The notes under the pieces were generated by a model, which was not told where the DNA came from, searched no databases, and worked only from the letters and a program-made list of their open reading frames with translations. From contig CAVOZT010000004.1 in NCBI GenBank assembly GCA_963701375.1, positions 1,054,001-1,118,000 of the forward strand: a DNA stretch of 64,000 bases, written 5' to 3'. Position 1 is the first letter of the stretch. Each line of letters opens with the position of its first letter. The stretch comes from CAVXTF01 sp963701375. Its GTDB lineage: Bacteria > Actinomycetota > Acidimicrobiia > Acidimicrobiales > CAVXTF01. Below are positions 24,452 to 33,763 of this stretch, one piece after another. Position numbers and translations under genes: made by a program.

Positions 24452-26910
24452 ATGGTTGATCGACACGCGGCGACACCCGAGTCGCGGTTCACGCACGTCC
24501 ATCAGGTGCTTCCGTCTCTACACGTCGCAGACGCGTCTGGTTCTCACACGCTTCACGCGGCGCGACGCACTCAGAGCCGCCGGATACCAGTCCGAGATCT
24601 TCGTGGATCTCGTTCGACCCGTCCCTCGCACACGAGGCGAGGAAATTCGACGAGCTCGACGGCTTCGTCGTCCCGGACGCCACGGCGATCATCTACCAGC
24701 TCGCGGTGGGCTCCAGGTTGGTCGACAGCCTCATCGCGCGTAAAGAGCCGCTGATCGTCAACTACCACAATCTGACTCCTGCGAGCTTCTACTGGAAGTG
24801 GGCTCCCGATTGGCTCGAGGCCGTTGCCGTCGGCCGTTCTCAGCTGCATGTGCTTGCTTCGCGCACCAGTCACGCAATCGCGGTGTCGGAGTTCAACGAG
24901 CGCGATCTCCGGAGCGCGGGGTACCTGTCCACCGCCGTGGTTCCACCATTCGTGGACGTCGCAGCGCTCAAGCCCTCTCCGTCGGATGCTTCGGTCTCCG
25001 ACGGTGAGGACCAGGAGCGTTCCGCCACGTGGCTCTTCGTCGGCAAGTTGCTTCCCCACAAGGCGGCCCACGACGTGGTGAGGGCCCTCGCCGCGTACCG
25101 CACTGCTTACGACCCGCGAGCGAGGCTCGTTCTCGTCGGGGGTCATCCGATTGCTTCTTACGCCGCAGCTGTACGCGAGTACGCGGCCGCGCTCGGTCTC
25201 GGCGACGCAGTTGTGATAACCGGTGCGACGACGAACGAGGAGCTCGCGTCGGCGTACGCCAATGCCGATGTCTTCGTGTGCCTATCGGAGCACGAGGGAT
25301 TCTGCTTCCCGCTGCTAGAAGCCATGAACCACGGCGTCCCCGTAGTCGCCTACGCGGCTGGAGCCGTGCCCGACACGCTCGCCGGCAGCGGCCTCCTTCT
25401 CCGTGACAAGGCGGGGCCTTCCGTGGCTGCGGCCGTGCATCGGGTTCTCACCGACGAGGTGCTCAGGGCGCGGCTCGCGGCGAGAGGGCATGGGCGACTT
25501 CGCGCATTCGACCTCGACCGCACCAAAGCCAGGTTCGTAGACGAGATCCGTCGGGCGCTGTGGCGCGAACAGATGAAGAACGGCGTGGGTGCGATGCCGC
25601 CCACTGGACCCGAGCGCAAGTTCGATGCATCTGCCGCACCGGTCTCAGCCGAGGGCATAAAGATCGCAAGGCGACTGGCGGGAGCGGGCCCCGAGCCGGT
25701 GCGAGCGGTGCATCAGCTCGTGCCGATGCTCGTGCCCGGCGATGCCACTTCCGATCACGCGATCCAGCTTCGACGGCTCGTGCACGACATGGGTCTCGAA
25801 TCCGAGATATTCGCTGCAGCCATTCATGACTCCCTCCACGACCAAGGGATGCTCGTCCACGAGCTCCCGGACCGAACGTTGCCGGGAACCCTTCTCGTGT
25901 ACCAGATGTCGAGTGGGTCCCCGATGGTCGAGACGGCGCGCGAACGCAAGGAGCCGCTCGCGGTCAACTATCACAACCTCACCCCGGCACATACGTACGA
26001 CCACTGGGAGCCTGCGATAGCCGCCGACCAGCGGTGGGCGAGGCGGCAGGTCGGAACGCTGGCATCGCGCACGGCCGTTGCCATATGCGACTCCGCGTAC
26101 AACGCGGCAGAGCTCGTCTCGCACGGATACCGGGCGACCGCCGTATGCCCCGTGCTCGTGGACATGACGCGATTCGGATCTCCGGCGAGCTCCGATGGAG
26201 GGGGGACGGGACCCAGAAGTGCCGCCGCCGAGGTCGAACGGATGCTTGAGCGGCGTTCCGGGAGCGGAGCCGCGAGTTGGCTGTTCGTCGGGAGGGTCGC
26301 ACCCCACAAGGCTCAGCACCGGCTGGTCCAGGCGGTCGCCGCCTACGAACGTCTCTACGGGCCAGGTGCGAGGCTCGACCTGGTGGGCAGGCCGGGTTCC
26401 GTTCGCTACGCAGATGCGGTCCGTCGCTCGGCAAAGCTGCTCGGTATCGCGGACGTAGTGCGGATGGTCGGAGGGGTCGACGACGCCGAGCTCGGCGCGT
26501 ACTTCCGCCATGCAGACGTGCTCGTGAGCGCATCCGTGCACGAGGGATTCTGCGTTCCGATGGTAGAGGCGATGCATCACGGGGTTCCCGTCGTCGCGCT
26601 CGAAGCGGCTGCAGTTCCGGAGACTCTCGGCGGCGCGGGCCTTTTGGTAAAGAGCGCGGACGCCGGCACGATCGCCGCGGCGGTTCACAGCGTCGTCGAC
26701 GACAGGACCCTTCGCGAGCGCCTCGTTCGGGCAGGGAGAGTGCGCGCCGCGCAGCTGAGCCTCGAAAATTCCCGGGCGGCGATGCGGCTCGTGCTCGAAC
26801 GCTGGATCGATGGACGTGGCCACTACGCACCAGCTCCGAGCGCGCCACGCGCCTCGCGGAACAAGGCCGCCGCCAGTGCGCTCGACGCGTCATTGGTGGC
26901 GGCACCGTGA
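24452..26910 (+). CDS. Bifunctional double GT4 glycosyltransferase, 5' part broken by two single-base insertions
   Basis: ATG 24452 opens VDRHAATPESRFTHVHQVLP; the reading moves to the next frame near 24560 (RDALRAAGYQSEIFVD) and again near 24615 (FDPSLAHEARKFDELDGFVV), continuing to 26910. Removing two bases makes the length an exact codon multiple: 818 residues. Two complete paralogous GT-B units follow each other. The first carries NYHNLTPASFYWKW and EHEGFCFPLLEAMNHGVPVV, the second NYHNLTPAHTYDHW and HEGFCVPMVEAMHHGVPVV, joined by a linker near residue 390. Fused transferases of this type typically add a repeat unit of two sugars (inference). Assembly error is the likeliest cause of the shifts. 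Confidence 0.85.
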
Positions 26911-28109
26911 AGTTCGCGTTCGTCACCCCGCGCTATGGCGAAGAGATCGTGGGCGGCGCCGAGATGGCCGCCCGAATGATCGCCGAGCGACTTGTATCGC
27001 AGCTCGGCTGGTCGGTGGAGATCTTCACCACACGGGCAAAAGACATCGTCACCTGGGCGAACGAGTACCCGGAGGGTGACGAGATCCTGAACGGTGTCCT
27101 CGTGCACCGCTTCGACGTCACCTCCGGCCGGCCTGATCACTTCTTCAGTTTCTCCGAACGGCTTCTTTCTGCGCCGGACGCCGCAACGATGGCAGAGGGT
27201 CGCGCGTTCATAGACACCCAGGGTCCAGGCAGCCCGTCCCTCATCGACGCGCTCAGGTCGTGTGACCGCGAGCTCGTCGCCTTCTACCCGTACCTGTACA
27301 CCCCCACCGTCGAGGGGGTGGCGGCGATCGGTGACCGCGCCGTCATGCATCCGGCGGCGCACGACGAGCCTGCCCTGCATCTCCCTGTATTCCGGCGCAC
27401 AATGACCGCTGTGCAGGGTCTCGCGTTTCACACCCGGGGCGAACGCGACCTCGTCCAGCGTCTGTTTCCTGTCGCGGATCTTCCTCAAGCCGTCATCGGC
27501 CTTGGCTTCGACGAACCGGCGCCTGACCTAGGGCCGGGAACCCCTCCTGGGGAATTGCTCGGCATCGGCGACCGCCCGTACCTGCTTTGCCTCGGCCGCG
27601 TCGACGGGCTCAAAGGCACGACGGCGCTCGCTGCCTTCTTCGCCGCGTACAAACAGCGCCGTCCGGGTCCGCTCGCGCTCGCGCTCGTCGGTCCGGTCAC
27701 CGCCCAACCACCCCTCTCGCCGGACGTGGTGCTCACAGGCCCCGTAAGCGAGGCGGACAAGTGGTCCTTGCTCCGTGGTGCAACGGCTCTCGTGTCGCCT
27801 TCGCCGCACGAGTCGTTCTCTTTGGTTCTGTTGGAGGCGTGGAGCGTCGGAGTGCCGGCAATCGTGAACGCCGTCTGCAGCGCGACTGTCGAGCACTGCT
27901 CGGACTCGGGAGGCGGCCTCTGGTTCGGATCCTACGCAGAGTTCGAGGTCGTTCTCGACGTGATGATGGCCGATCCGGAATTGCGTGCCCGTCTGGGCGA
28001 GCGCGGCAGGCGGTACGTCGAGGCGAACTTCCGTTGGCCCGTCATCATCGACCGCTACGACAGGTTCGCGGGGCGCGTGCTCGATCGAGTGACGCAGAAG
28101 AGCCGCTGA
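26907..28109 (+). CDS. GT4 family glycosyltransferase, distinct from the array
   Basis: A 400-residue GT-B enzyme. It opens KFAFVTPRYGEEIVGGAEMA, the acceptor-side signature of O-antigen/mannosyl transferases, and its donor domain shows LLCLGRVDGLKGTTALAAFF and SPHESFSLVLLEAWSVGVP. It lacks the YHNLTPA motif of the three preceding genes, so it is not a recent copy. GTG 26907 overlaps the preceding stop (GTGA). It is the last gene of the operon beginning at 18748; the next gene follows 24 bases later but belongs to a different functional class. Confidence 0.87.
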   Translation: MKFAFVTPRYGEEIVGGAEMAARMIAERLVSQLGWSVEIFTTRAKDIVTWANEYPEGDEILNGVLVHRFDVTSGRPDHFFSFSERLLSAPDAATMAEGRAFIDTQGPGSPSLIDALRSCDRELVAFYPYLYTPTVEGVAAIGDRAVMHPAAHDEPALHLPVFRRTMTAVQGLAFHTRGERDLVQRLFPVADLPQAVIGLGFDEPAPDLGPGTPPGELLGIGDRPYLLCLGRVDGLKGTTALAAFFAAYKQRRPGPLALALVGPVTAQPPLSPDVVLTGPVSEADKWSLLRGATALVSPSPHESFSLVLLEAWSVGVPAIVNAVCSATVEHCSDSGGGLWFGSYAEFEVVLDVMMADPELRARLGERGRRYVEANFRWPVIIDRYDRFAGRVLDRVTQKSR

Positions 28110-28133
28110 GTCGCCGCAGGAGATCAAGTCGGC

Positions 28134-29057
28134 GTGAGAGCAGTCAAGATCATGTTGTTCAGCGTGCTTGGGGCGACCATCGTGGCCGTTGTAGCTCTCA
28201 TTATCGCGAGCAACCTCGAGCGCGGCCCGGCGCACACCTTTCGCCTCGTCCCGATCGGGAGCGCCACGAACGAGCAACTGGTGAGCGACGCGGCTGCGCT
28301 GGTCCGGCGCCTTCAGAGCCTCGGGTATTCCGACACGCAGTCGCAGGTGGTGGGGGACTCGATATCACTCACTCTGTACGGCTCCGGACCACAGGTGAAC
28401 GATGCACTGAAGGGGACCATCGCCGAGGCGCGCTTCGAAGTGAGACCCGTCGAATGCGCGACACCCCTTTTCGCTCCTGGCCCCCCGGGAGTGATCAAGC
28501 GGGGCAGCCCGCCCGGAACGGCTCCTACTGCCACATGCCGCGCGCGGTATCTGTTGTCAGCGTCCTCGCTTCAAGTGAATCCTGACACCGGGATTCCTAA
28601 GAACTCAGTCGGTCCGGACCCGTCGTTCATCGCCACCCCGAATACGCCAGGTGCCTCAGACGTGCAGTCCGAGATCGCAATCTTTCCTGCGGGACCTGCG
28701 TCGGGGTTCAGTGGCGAGCGCCTGTTCCTCGGTCCGGTGCAGCTCGGTAACGACGCCATCGCATCGGCCGGCACGTCAAAGACGGCCAACGACTGGATCG
28801 TCGAGATCACGTTCACGACCGCCACTGCGAAGAAGCTGGATCTGGTGGCGAAGAAGCAGTTCCACGCCTACATCGCCATCTGCGTGGACGGCACGGTCGT
28901 CTCCGCTCCCATAGTCGAACCCATCTCCGCTTCATTCAGCTCGCTCGGAGGCAAGCTGCAGCTGAGCGCCGGCCTTACCAAGAGCGAGGCCCTCGATCTC
29001 GCCGACGACCTGACTTCGCCGTTGTCCGTGCCGCTAAAGGTGGCAAGTTCGGGTTGA
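28134..29057 (+). CDS. SecD periplasmic-head-like protein with a single N-terminal membrane anchor
   Basis: A 307-residue protein with one N-terminal helix (IMLFSVLGATIVAVVALIIA) and an extracytoplasmic remainder. Residues about 25-110 resemble the SecD P1 base (LVSDAAALVRRLQSLGYSD ... ISLTLYGSG), and about 215-305 the SecDF P1 head (IVEITFTTATAKKLD, AICVDGTVVSAPIVEP, KSEALDLADDLTSPLSVPLK). The SecD transmembrane export domain is absent, so it cannot run proton-driven translocation itself. It may be a stand-alone chaperone-like envelope protein, or act with the full SecDF. GTG start. It ends shortly before the SpoIID protein gene. Confidence 0.75.
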   Translation: MRAVKIMLFSVLGATIVAVVALIIASNLERGPAHTFRLVPIGSATNEQLVSDAAALVRRLQSLGYSDTQSQVVGDSISLTLYGSGPQVNDALKGTIAEARFEVRPVECATPLFAPGPPGVIKRGSPPGTAPTATCRARYLLSASSLQVNPDTGIPKNSVGPDPSFIATPNTPGASDVQSEIAIFPAGPASGFSGERLFLGPVQLGNDAIASAGTSKTANDWIVEITFTTATAKKLDLVAKKQFHAYIAICVDGTVVSAPIVEPISASFSSLGGKLQLSAGLTKSEALDLADDLTSPLSVPLKVASSG

Positions 29058-29182
29058 TTCGGGATTCCAGGGCCGTGGCCAGCGGCTTTGGACTTATTTC
29101 CCTCTCACGAAGTTCCACATTTGTCACAATTACAACTCCTGCCCCACGTGCAACAACCAACCGGGGCTACCCTGGTTCGTTC

Positions 29183-31297
29183 ATGTGCCGCGGTCGGAAG
29201 CCAGGTAAGAAGCGCCGTTCTTCGTCCATCGCTGTCAGGTTGGGCACGCACCTGTCGGGGGTCATCGCCGTTGCTACGGGCGGATTCGTCGTTGCCGTGG
29301 CACTTCCTGCCGGGCCGGCTTCGGCGTATCCGTCCTCGGTCATCAACCTGGAAGGCCACGGGTGGGGACACGGAATGGGCATGGGACAGTGGGGGGCTCT
29401 CGGATACGCACTCGAAGGGTCGCTGTTTCAGACGGTACTGAGTCACTTCTACGGGACCTTGGCCGACGGGCAGAAGACCACCCTCGGAAGTCTGGGATCG
29501 CTCGATTCGACGGTCGTGCGCGTCGCGATGACCGAGGAAGACGACCAGTGGCCGGTGATCACGTCACACTCGGCATTCACGGTTGACGGGTTGCACTTCA
29601 ACGCCGGCCAGGCCGCTCGGCTGGTTTCGACCTCTGGCAACACCAGATGGAACGTCCAGATCGCGTCCGGGGGTTGCAGCGCGAAGGTGTGGGCCAATAC
29701 GTCCAAACAGAACGTCGTTAACCCGACTGCGGTACCTGGCGTCTCCGAGCCGTTTCCCGCCGACTCCAATCTCGCCAATGAGGTACTCGAGCTGTGCGTC
29801 GGCGGAACAGCGGAGGGAGTGCGGGGGAACATAGAAGCCACGGCCAACTCGCTCCACCAATTGCGGACGGTGGACTTCGTCCCACTCGAGCCTTATGTGG
29901 CGGACGTCACCCCGTCCGAGTCACCGGGAAGTTGGGGGACCCTCGGTGTCAAAGGATCTCAAGGCGAACCGAGGGGGTTCCAGGAGCTCGAGGCGCAGGC
30001 CGTCGCCGCGCGCTTCTACGTCATGAGCAACCTCGGCGGATATGGCGGGTACGCCGATACGTGCGACCTCGACTGCCAGAGTTACCCCGGCATCACCAAT
30101 GAGGAACCGCTGGCCACTCAGGCGGTCGATTTCACCAAGAGCGTCGTGGTGAAGATGCCGGACGGGAAGGCTGCAGTGACGCAGTACTCGTCTTCGACAG
30201 GGGGCTGGACCGTGGCGTTGACGTTCGCGGCGGTCCCTGACGCAGGCGACTCCATCTGTGTACCCGGCGCCTGCAACCCGCATCACACTTGGAACGCCTC
30301 GGTCCCGGTGGCCGCCGTGCAGTCGAAGTTCCCGTCGATCGGGACACTCGAGTCGTTGCAGGTCACGCGCCGGGACGGGAACGGGGACTTCGGCGGGCGA
30401 GTCCTGCAGATGACCCTCGTCGGCACCCACGGGAACGTGAGCTTGACCGGTTCGGACTTCGCCACCGACTTCGCCTCTTACGGTGTTCAGAGCTACTGGT
30501 TCCAGATTTCCAACCAGCCGAGCGGCGGGATCGGCGGCTACTGGATCGTCGCTTCCGACGGAGGCATGTTCAGCTTCGGCAACGCGCAGTACCACGGTTC
30601 CATGGGCGGCAGGCACTTGAACGCTCCGGTGGTCGGGATGGCGGCGACGTCCGATCACCAGGGCTACTGGTTGGTCGCGTCGGACGGGGGCATGTTCAGT
30701 TTCGGCGACGCGAAATTCCACGGATCGATGGGCGCGAGGCGTCTGAACAAGCCGATTGTGGGCATGGCGGCGACACCGGATGGCGGCGGCTACTGGCTGG
30801 TCGCGTCGGATGGAGGGATTTTCAGCTTCGGCGACGCCAAGTTCCACGGATCGATGGGCGCGAGGCGATTGAACAAGCCGGTCGTCGGTATGGCGGCAAC
30901 ACCGGATGGCGGCGGCTACTGGCTCGTCGCGTCGGACGGCGGGATCTTCAGTTTCGGCGACGCCAGATTCCACGGCTCGACAGGCAACATCAAGTTGAAC
31001 CGACCCATAGAAGGCATGGCGCGGAACGTCGCGGGGACTGGCTACTGGATGGTCGCGCAAGACGGGGGGGTCTTCTCGTTCGGGACCGCCGGCTACAAAG
31101 GCTCGCTTCCCGGCCTCGGCATCGTCGACTTCACGGCCAGGACGATCCTTCCCACGACGACGGGAAACGGCTATCTGATCGTGTGCGGGGACGGGAAGGC
31201 CGACGAGATCGGCGACGCGCCGCAATTCGGAGACGTGGTGTCCGCAGTACCTGGCTACCGCGGCGGGGTCGTGGGCGCAGCGTCGTCACCGGGCTGA
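29183..31297 (+). CDS. Secreted SpoIID/LytB-domain protein with C-terminal GYWxVASDGG beta-propeller-like repeats
   Basis: A 704-residue exported protein. The signal peptide spans about residues 18-52 (LSGVIAVATGGFVVAVALPA, cleavage after ASA). The SpoIID domain begins INLEGHGWGHGMGMGQWGAL and continues to the AVAARFYVMSN and QYSSSTGGWTVAL segments; in sporulators this fold is a peptidoglycan lytic transglycosylase. After residue 445 come about six 42-residue repeats (GYWLVASDGGIFSFGDAKF and variants), predicted beta-propeller blades. The combination is characteristic of Acidimicrobiia surface proteins. The frame is open from 29054, but ATG 29183 gives the proper signal peptide. Its end overlaps the convergent HAD gene by 43 bases. 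Confidence 0.87.
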   Translation: MCRGRKPGKKRRSSSIAVRLGTHLSGVIAVATGGFVVAVALPAGPASAYPSSVINLEGHGWGHGMGMGQWGALGYALEGSLFQTVLSHFYGTLADGQKTTLGSLGSLDSTVVRVAMTEEDDQWPVITSHSAFTVDGLHFNAGQAARLVSTSGNTRWNVQIASGGCSAKVWANTSKQNVVNPTAVPGVSEPFPADSNLANEVLELCVGGTAEGVRGNIEATANSLHQLRTVDFVPLEPYVADVTPSESPGSWGTLGVKGSQGEPRGFQELEAQAVAARFYVMSNLGGYGGYADTCDLDCQSYPGITNEEPLATQAVDFTKSVVVKMPDGKAAVTQYSSSTGGWTVALTFAAVPDAGDSICVPGACNPHHTWNASVPVAAVQSKFPSIGTLESLQVTRRDGNGDFGGRVLQMTLVGTHGNVSLTGSDFATDFASYGVQSYWFQISNQPSGGIGGYWIVASDGGMFSFGNAQYHGSMGGRHLNAPVVGMAATSDHQGYWLVASDGGMFSFGDAKFHGSMGARRLNKPIVGMAATPDGGGYWLVASDGGIFSFGDAKFHGSMGARRLNKPVVGMAATPDGGGYWLVASDGGIFSFGDARFHGSTGNIKLNRPIEGMARNVAGTGYWMVAQDGGVFSFGTAGYKGSLPGLGIVDFTARTILPTTTGNGYLIVCGDGKADEIGDAPQFGDVVSAVPGYRGGVVGAASSPG
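30529..31130 (+). repeat. Tandem ~126-bp coding repeats (42-aa GYWxVASDGG units)
   Basis: Units start near 30535, 30661, 30787, 30913 and 31039, with a weak further copy near 31165. The third and fourth are nearly identical at DNA level (for example the shared CCACGGATCGATGGGCGCGA stretch), which points to recent expansion or ongoing gene conversion. Copy number is likely to vary among relatives and to be a weak point of short-read assembly. Confidence 0.8.
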
Positions 31298-32064
31298 ACC
31301 GAGGCCAGAACGCTCGCGAGTGATCTGAAACCGCGCAGCTTCCCCAGCTTGCCCAGCCGCCCCACGTTCACGCCCACGTCGGCGTTGCGGAGCATTTCCA
31401 GGTCCCCGGCGCTGTTCCCATAGGCCCAAACGAAAGGCACCGGAGCGTCGGCGCCACCAGAAGCGACCCTTGCATCACCGGCTGACCTGCTAGCTGTGCT
31501 GACCACCGTGTCGGAGATCCACTCGCGAAGTCTGCGCTCTTTCTCTGCTGCGCGGCAGTTCTTGCCTTCGTATCGGCCGGTGAGATCGCCATCTTCTCCG
31601 ACCTCGAGTCGGGTGCCGATCACGGCGTCAGCGCCTAGCTCGGCTGCAACAGGCCGGATGTACAGCTCGGGTGATGCGGAGACGACGACCACGCGGTGGC
31701 CCTGCGCTAGGTGCCATTCGAGGCGGTCGCGGACCTCGGGACGAACCCGGCTTCGGAAATGTGACAGTCCGAACTTGGTGGCAAGCTCCGAGATCTCCCG
31801 TGCGTCGCGCCCGGCGAGCAGCCTTCGGTAAAGAGCTTCTTTTGCAGAATCGTTCGCGCTCCCACCAAAGACCGCAGCGGTCAAAAGCTTCGGGAGATCC
31901 AGCAGCCCGGATTGAAGCACACGCCGGCGACCTGCCACCGACACGAGGAATTTCCACACCGAGCCCCCGCGGGTGAGTGTCCCGTCGAAATCGAACGCGG
32001 CCACTACCTGAGGGTTTGTCCCAGCGGGGCTCGTCTCCTCGGACAAAGGGTCGCGGACGCTCAC
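31255..32064 (-). CDS. HAD-superfamily subfamily IB hydrolase (PSP-like phosphatase)
   Basis: A 269-residue HAD-IB phosphatase. Motif I is AAFDFDGTLTRGGSVWKFL (nucleophile and acid/base Asp), motif II RVVVVSASPELYIRPVA (Ser), motif III Lys in RYEGKNCRAAEKERRL, motif IV AYGNSAGDLEML. This subfamily includes phosphoserine phosphatase relatives and the HAD unit of lysophosphatidate-related enzymes. The GTG start overlaps the stop of the upstream enoyl-CoA hydratase gene (GTGA), so the two are translationally coupled; a phospholipid or acyl-phosphate substrate is possible but unproven. Convergent 43-base overlap with the SpoIID gene at its 3' end. Confidence 0.85.
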   Translation of the reverse strand: MSVRDPLSEETSPAGTNPQVVAAFDFDGTLTRGGSVWKFLVSVAGRRRVLQSGLLDLPKLLTAAVFGGSANDSAKEALYRRLLAGRDAREISELATKFGLSHFRSRVRPEVRDRLEWHLAQGHRVVVVSASPELYIRPVAAELGADAVIGTRLEVGEDGDLTGRYEGKNCRAAEKERRLREWISDTVVSTASRSAGDARVASGGADAPVPFVWAYGNSAGDLEMLRNADVGVNVGRLGKLGKLRGFRSLASVLASVQPGDDAAPTTPPR

Positions 32065-32927
32065 GAACCTCCGTCACCCTGGACAGCCGAGCCGTGCCGA
32101 CCTTCTCCCCTGGTGAAGCGCGACGCTCCCTCTGCTGTCTCGCCGCTCGCGATCGTCGAACGACCGAGACGCGCTTCGTTGACGAGTGCCTCGCGCTCGG
32201 GAAGGCCCCATTGGTCGAGAAGCGATCTTCTGTCGTTGCGCATGCACACCTGAGGGTAAGAGGCGATCTGTTTAGCCAGGTTGATCGCGACGGCAAGGGA
32301 CTCGCCTCGAGCAGCCAGGCGGTTCACCAGACCCATCGAAAGCGCCTCGGGTCCCCCGACTCCGCGGCCCGTGAGGAGCAGATCGAGGGCGTGGCTCTGT
32401 CCCACGAGGCGCGCAAGTCTCACCGATCCGCCGTCTACCAGTGGAACTCCGAACCGCCGGCAGTAGACACCGAGGACGGCGTCGGTGGCAGCCACTCGCA
32501 GGTCACACCAAAGAGCTAGCTCGAGACCGCCCGCGACAGCGTGACCTTCGATCGCGGCGATGACCGGCTTCGAGAGATCGAGGCGTGTCGGGCCCATCGG
32601 GCCGGGACCGTTGTCGCGGACGGGCCGGCGATCTCCCTCGGCCATCGCTTTCAGGTCTGCGCCCGCACAGAAGGTGCCACCAGAGCCAGTGAGGATCGCA
32701 ACGGACGCCGCGTCGTCGACGTCGAATGCCTCAAAGGCCTCGCGGAGGTCCGTTGCCGTCTGAGAGTCGACGGCGTTGCGACGTTCAGGGCGCGATATGG
32801 CGATGACCGTAACGGGCCCGTCGGAGGTCACCTGGATGGTGTCTGCGTCGGTATGCGTGGACTCGCGACCCTTGTGCTGCACCTCGGCATTCTCGCAGGC
32901 GCCCGTCGGCCGATAAACTTGACCCAT
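32061..32927 (-). CDS. Enoyl-CoA hydratase/isomerase family protein
   Basis: A 288-residue crotonase-fold protein. The oxyanion-hole strands are visible as FCAGADLKAMAEG and EGHAVAGGLELALWCDLRVA. At the two usual catalytic Glu positions I read Gly-Leu-Glu-Leu for the first (Glu present) and VPLVDGGSVRLARLVG for the second, where Asp/Gly replaces Glu. It may therefore be an isomerase, or a hydratase with one acidic residue. Start is uncertain: ATG 32927 or a GTG 45 bases later. First gene of the unit with the HAD hydrolase; divergent from the peroxiredoxin gene. Confidence 0.85.
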   Translation of the reverse strand: MGQVYRPTGACENAEVQHKGRESTHTDADTIQVTSDGPVTVIAISRPERRNAVDSQTATDLREAFEAFDVDDAASVAILTGSGGTFCAGADLKAMAEGDRRPVRDNGPGPMGPTRLDLSKPVIAAIEGHAVAGGLELALWCDLRVAATDAVLGVYCRRFGVPLVDGGSVRLARLVGQSHALDLLLTGRGVGGPEALSMGLVNRLAARGESLAVAINLAKQIASYPQVCMRNDRRSLLDQWGLPEREALVNEARLGRSTIASGETAEGASRFTRGEGRHGSAVQGDGGS

Positions 32928-33023
32928 CCGGTCGACAATTGGGGGACGGCCCCATAGACTGGGTTAACTCAAATCCGGTTCAAGGCGCCCGCGTGGCGCG
33001 CGACAAACCCCCAGGAGGAAAAA

Positions 33024-33659
33024 GTGGCACTACGACTGGGCGATACCGCCCCGGACTTCACGGCTGACACCACGGAAGGCACCATCAACTTCTACGACTG
33101 GCTCGGCGACTCCTGGGGCATCCTCTTCTCGCATCCGAAGGACTTCACACCGGTCTGCACTACCGAGCTCGGTGCATTCTCGAAGGCGAAGGCGGAATTC
33201 GACAAGCGCAACACCAAGCTTCTAGGCCTGTCGGTCGATTCCGTCGAGTCTCACAACGGCTGGAAGGGCGACATCGAGGAGACTCAGGGCCAGGCGCTCA
33301 ACTTCCCGCTCATCGGAGACCCGGATCGCAAGGTGTCCGATCTCTACGACATGATCCACCCGAACGCCAACGACACGTTGACCGTGCGCTCCGTCTTCAT
33401 CATCGGGCCAGACAAGAAGGTCAAGCTAACTCTGACGTACCCGGCGTCCACGGGCCGCAACGTGGACGAGGTGCTGCGTGTCCTCGACTCGCTGCAGCTG
33501 ACTGCGGGCTACTCGGTCTCTACTCCGGTGAACTGGAAGGACGGGGAGGATGTGATCATCGCCCCGGCTATTCCTGACGACGAGGCCAAGCAGAAGTTCC
33601 CCAAGGGCTTCAAGACCCTGAAGCCTTACCTGCGGGTGACCCCCCAGCCCAACAAGTAG
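33024..33659 (+). CDS. 1-Cys peroxiredoxin (Prx6 type)
   Basis: A 211-residue peroxiredoxin with the peroxidatic Cys45 in DFTPVCTTELGAFSK and the family Arg in the TLTVRSVFIIGPDKK strand. The C-terminal arm (TPVNWKDGEDVIIAPAI then PYLRVTPQP) is that of Prx6/AhpE2-type enzymes and there is no C-terminal resolving Cys. It reduces H2O2 and organic or lipid hydroperoxides in the cytosol. GTG start with a strong AGGAGG eleven bases upstream. The spacing from the divergent hydratase gene (about 95 bases) holds the promoters. Confidence 0.95.
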   Translation: MALRLGDTAPDFTADTTEGTINFYDWLGDSWGILFSHPKDFTPVCTTELGAFSKAKAEFDKRNTKLLGLSVDSVESHNGWKGDIEETQGQALNFPLIGDPDRKVSDLYDMIHPNANDTLTVRSVFIIGPDKKVKLTLTYPASTGRNVDEVLRVLDSLQLTAGYSVSTPVNWKDGEDVIIAPAIPDDEAKQKFPKGFKTLKPYLRVTPQPNK

Positions 33660-33708
33660 TTCTTCCGGTGGCGTGAAAGTCGCCTGAAACACGGACGTCG
33701 TCCTGAGC

Positions 33709-33745
33709 ATGGGCTGGCCGCGAGGCCAGCCCATGGCTCTTGTAA
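33709..33745 (+). terminator. Intrinsic terminator after the peroxiredoxin gene
   Basis: A perfect 12-bp inverted repeat CATGGGCTGGCC / GGCCAGCCCATG (33709-33720 and 33725-33736) with loop GCGA, followed by GCTCTTGT. The T tract is weak, as usual in high-GC actinomycetes. Confidence 0.7.
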
Positions 33746-33763
33746 CCACGAGGTCGCCAGATA

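Noticed and set aside
26277..26906. Upstream extension of the glycosyltransferase at 26907
   Set aside because: Open frame is a shadow of the double GT gene; the GTGA overlap at 26907 gives the natural start.
30529..31130. Regular repeats considered as a CRISPR array
   Set aside because: Units of 126 bp with no spacers; in-frame coding blades of a protein.
29921..31225. 434-codon minus-strand frame opposite the SpoIID protein
   Set aside because: Arg/His-rich with no family features; the plus-strand protein has a signal peptide, SpoIID domain and repeats.
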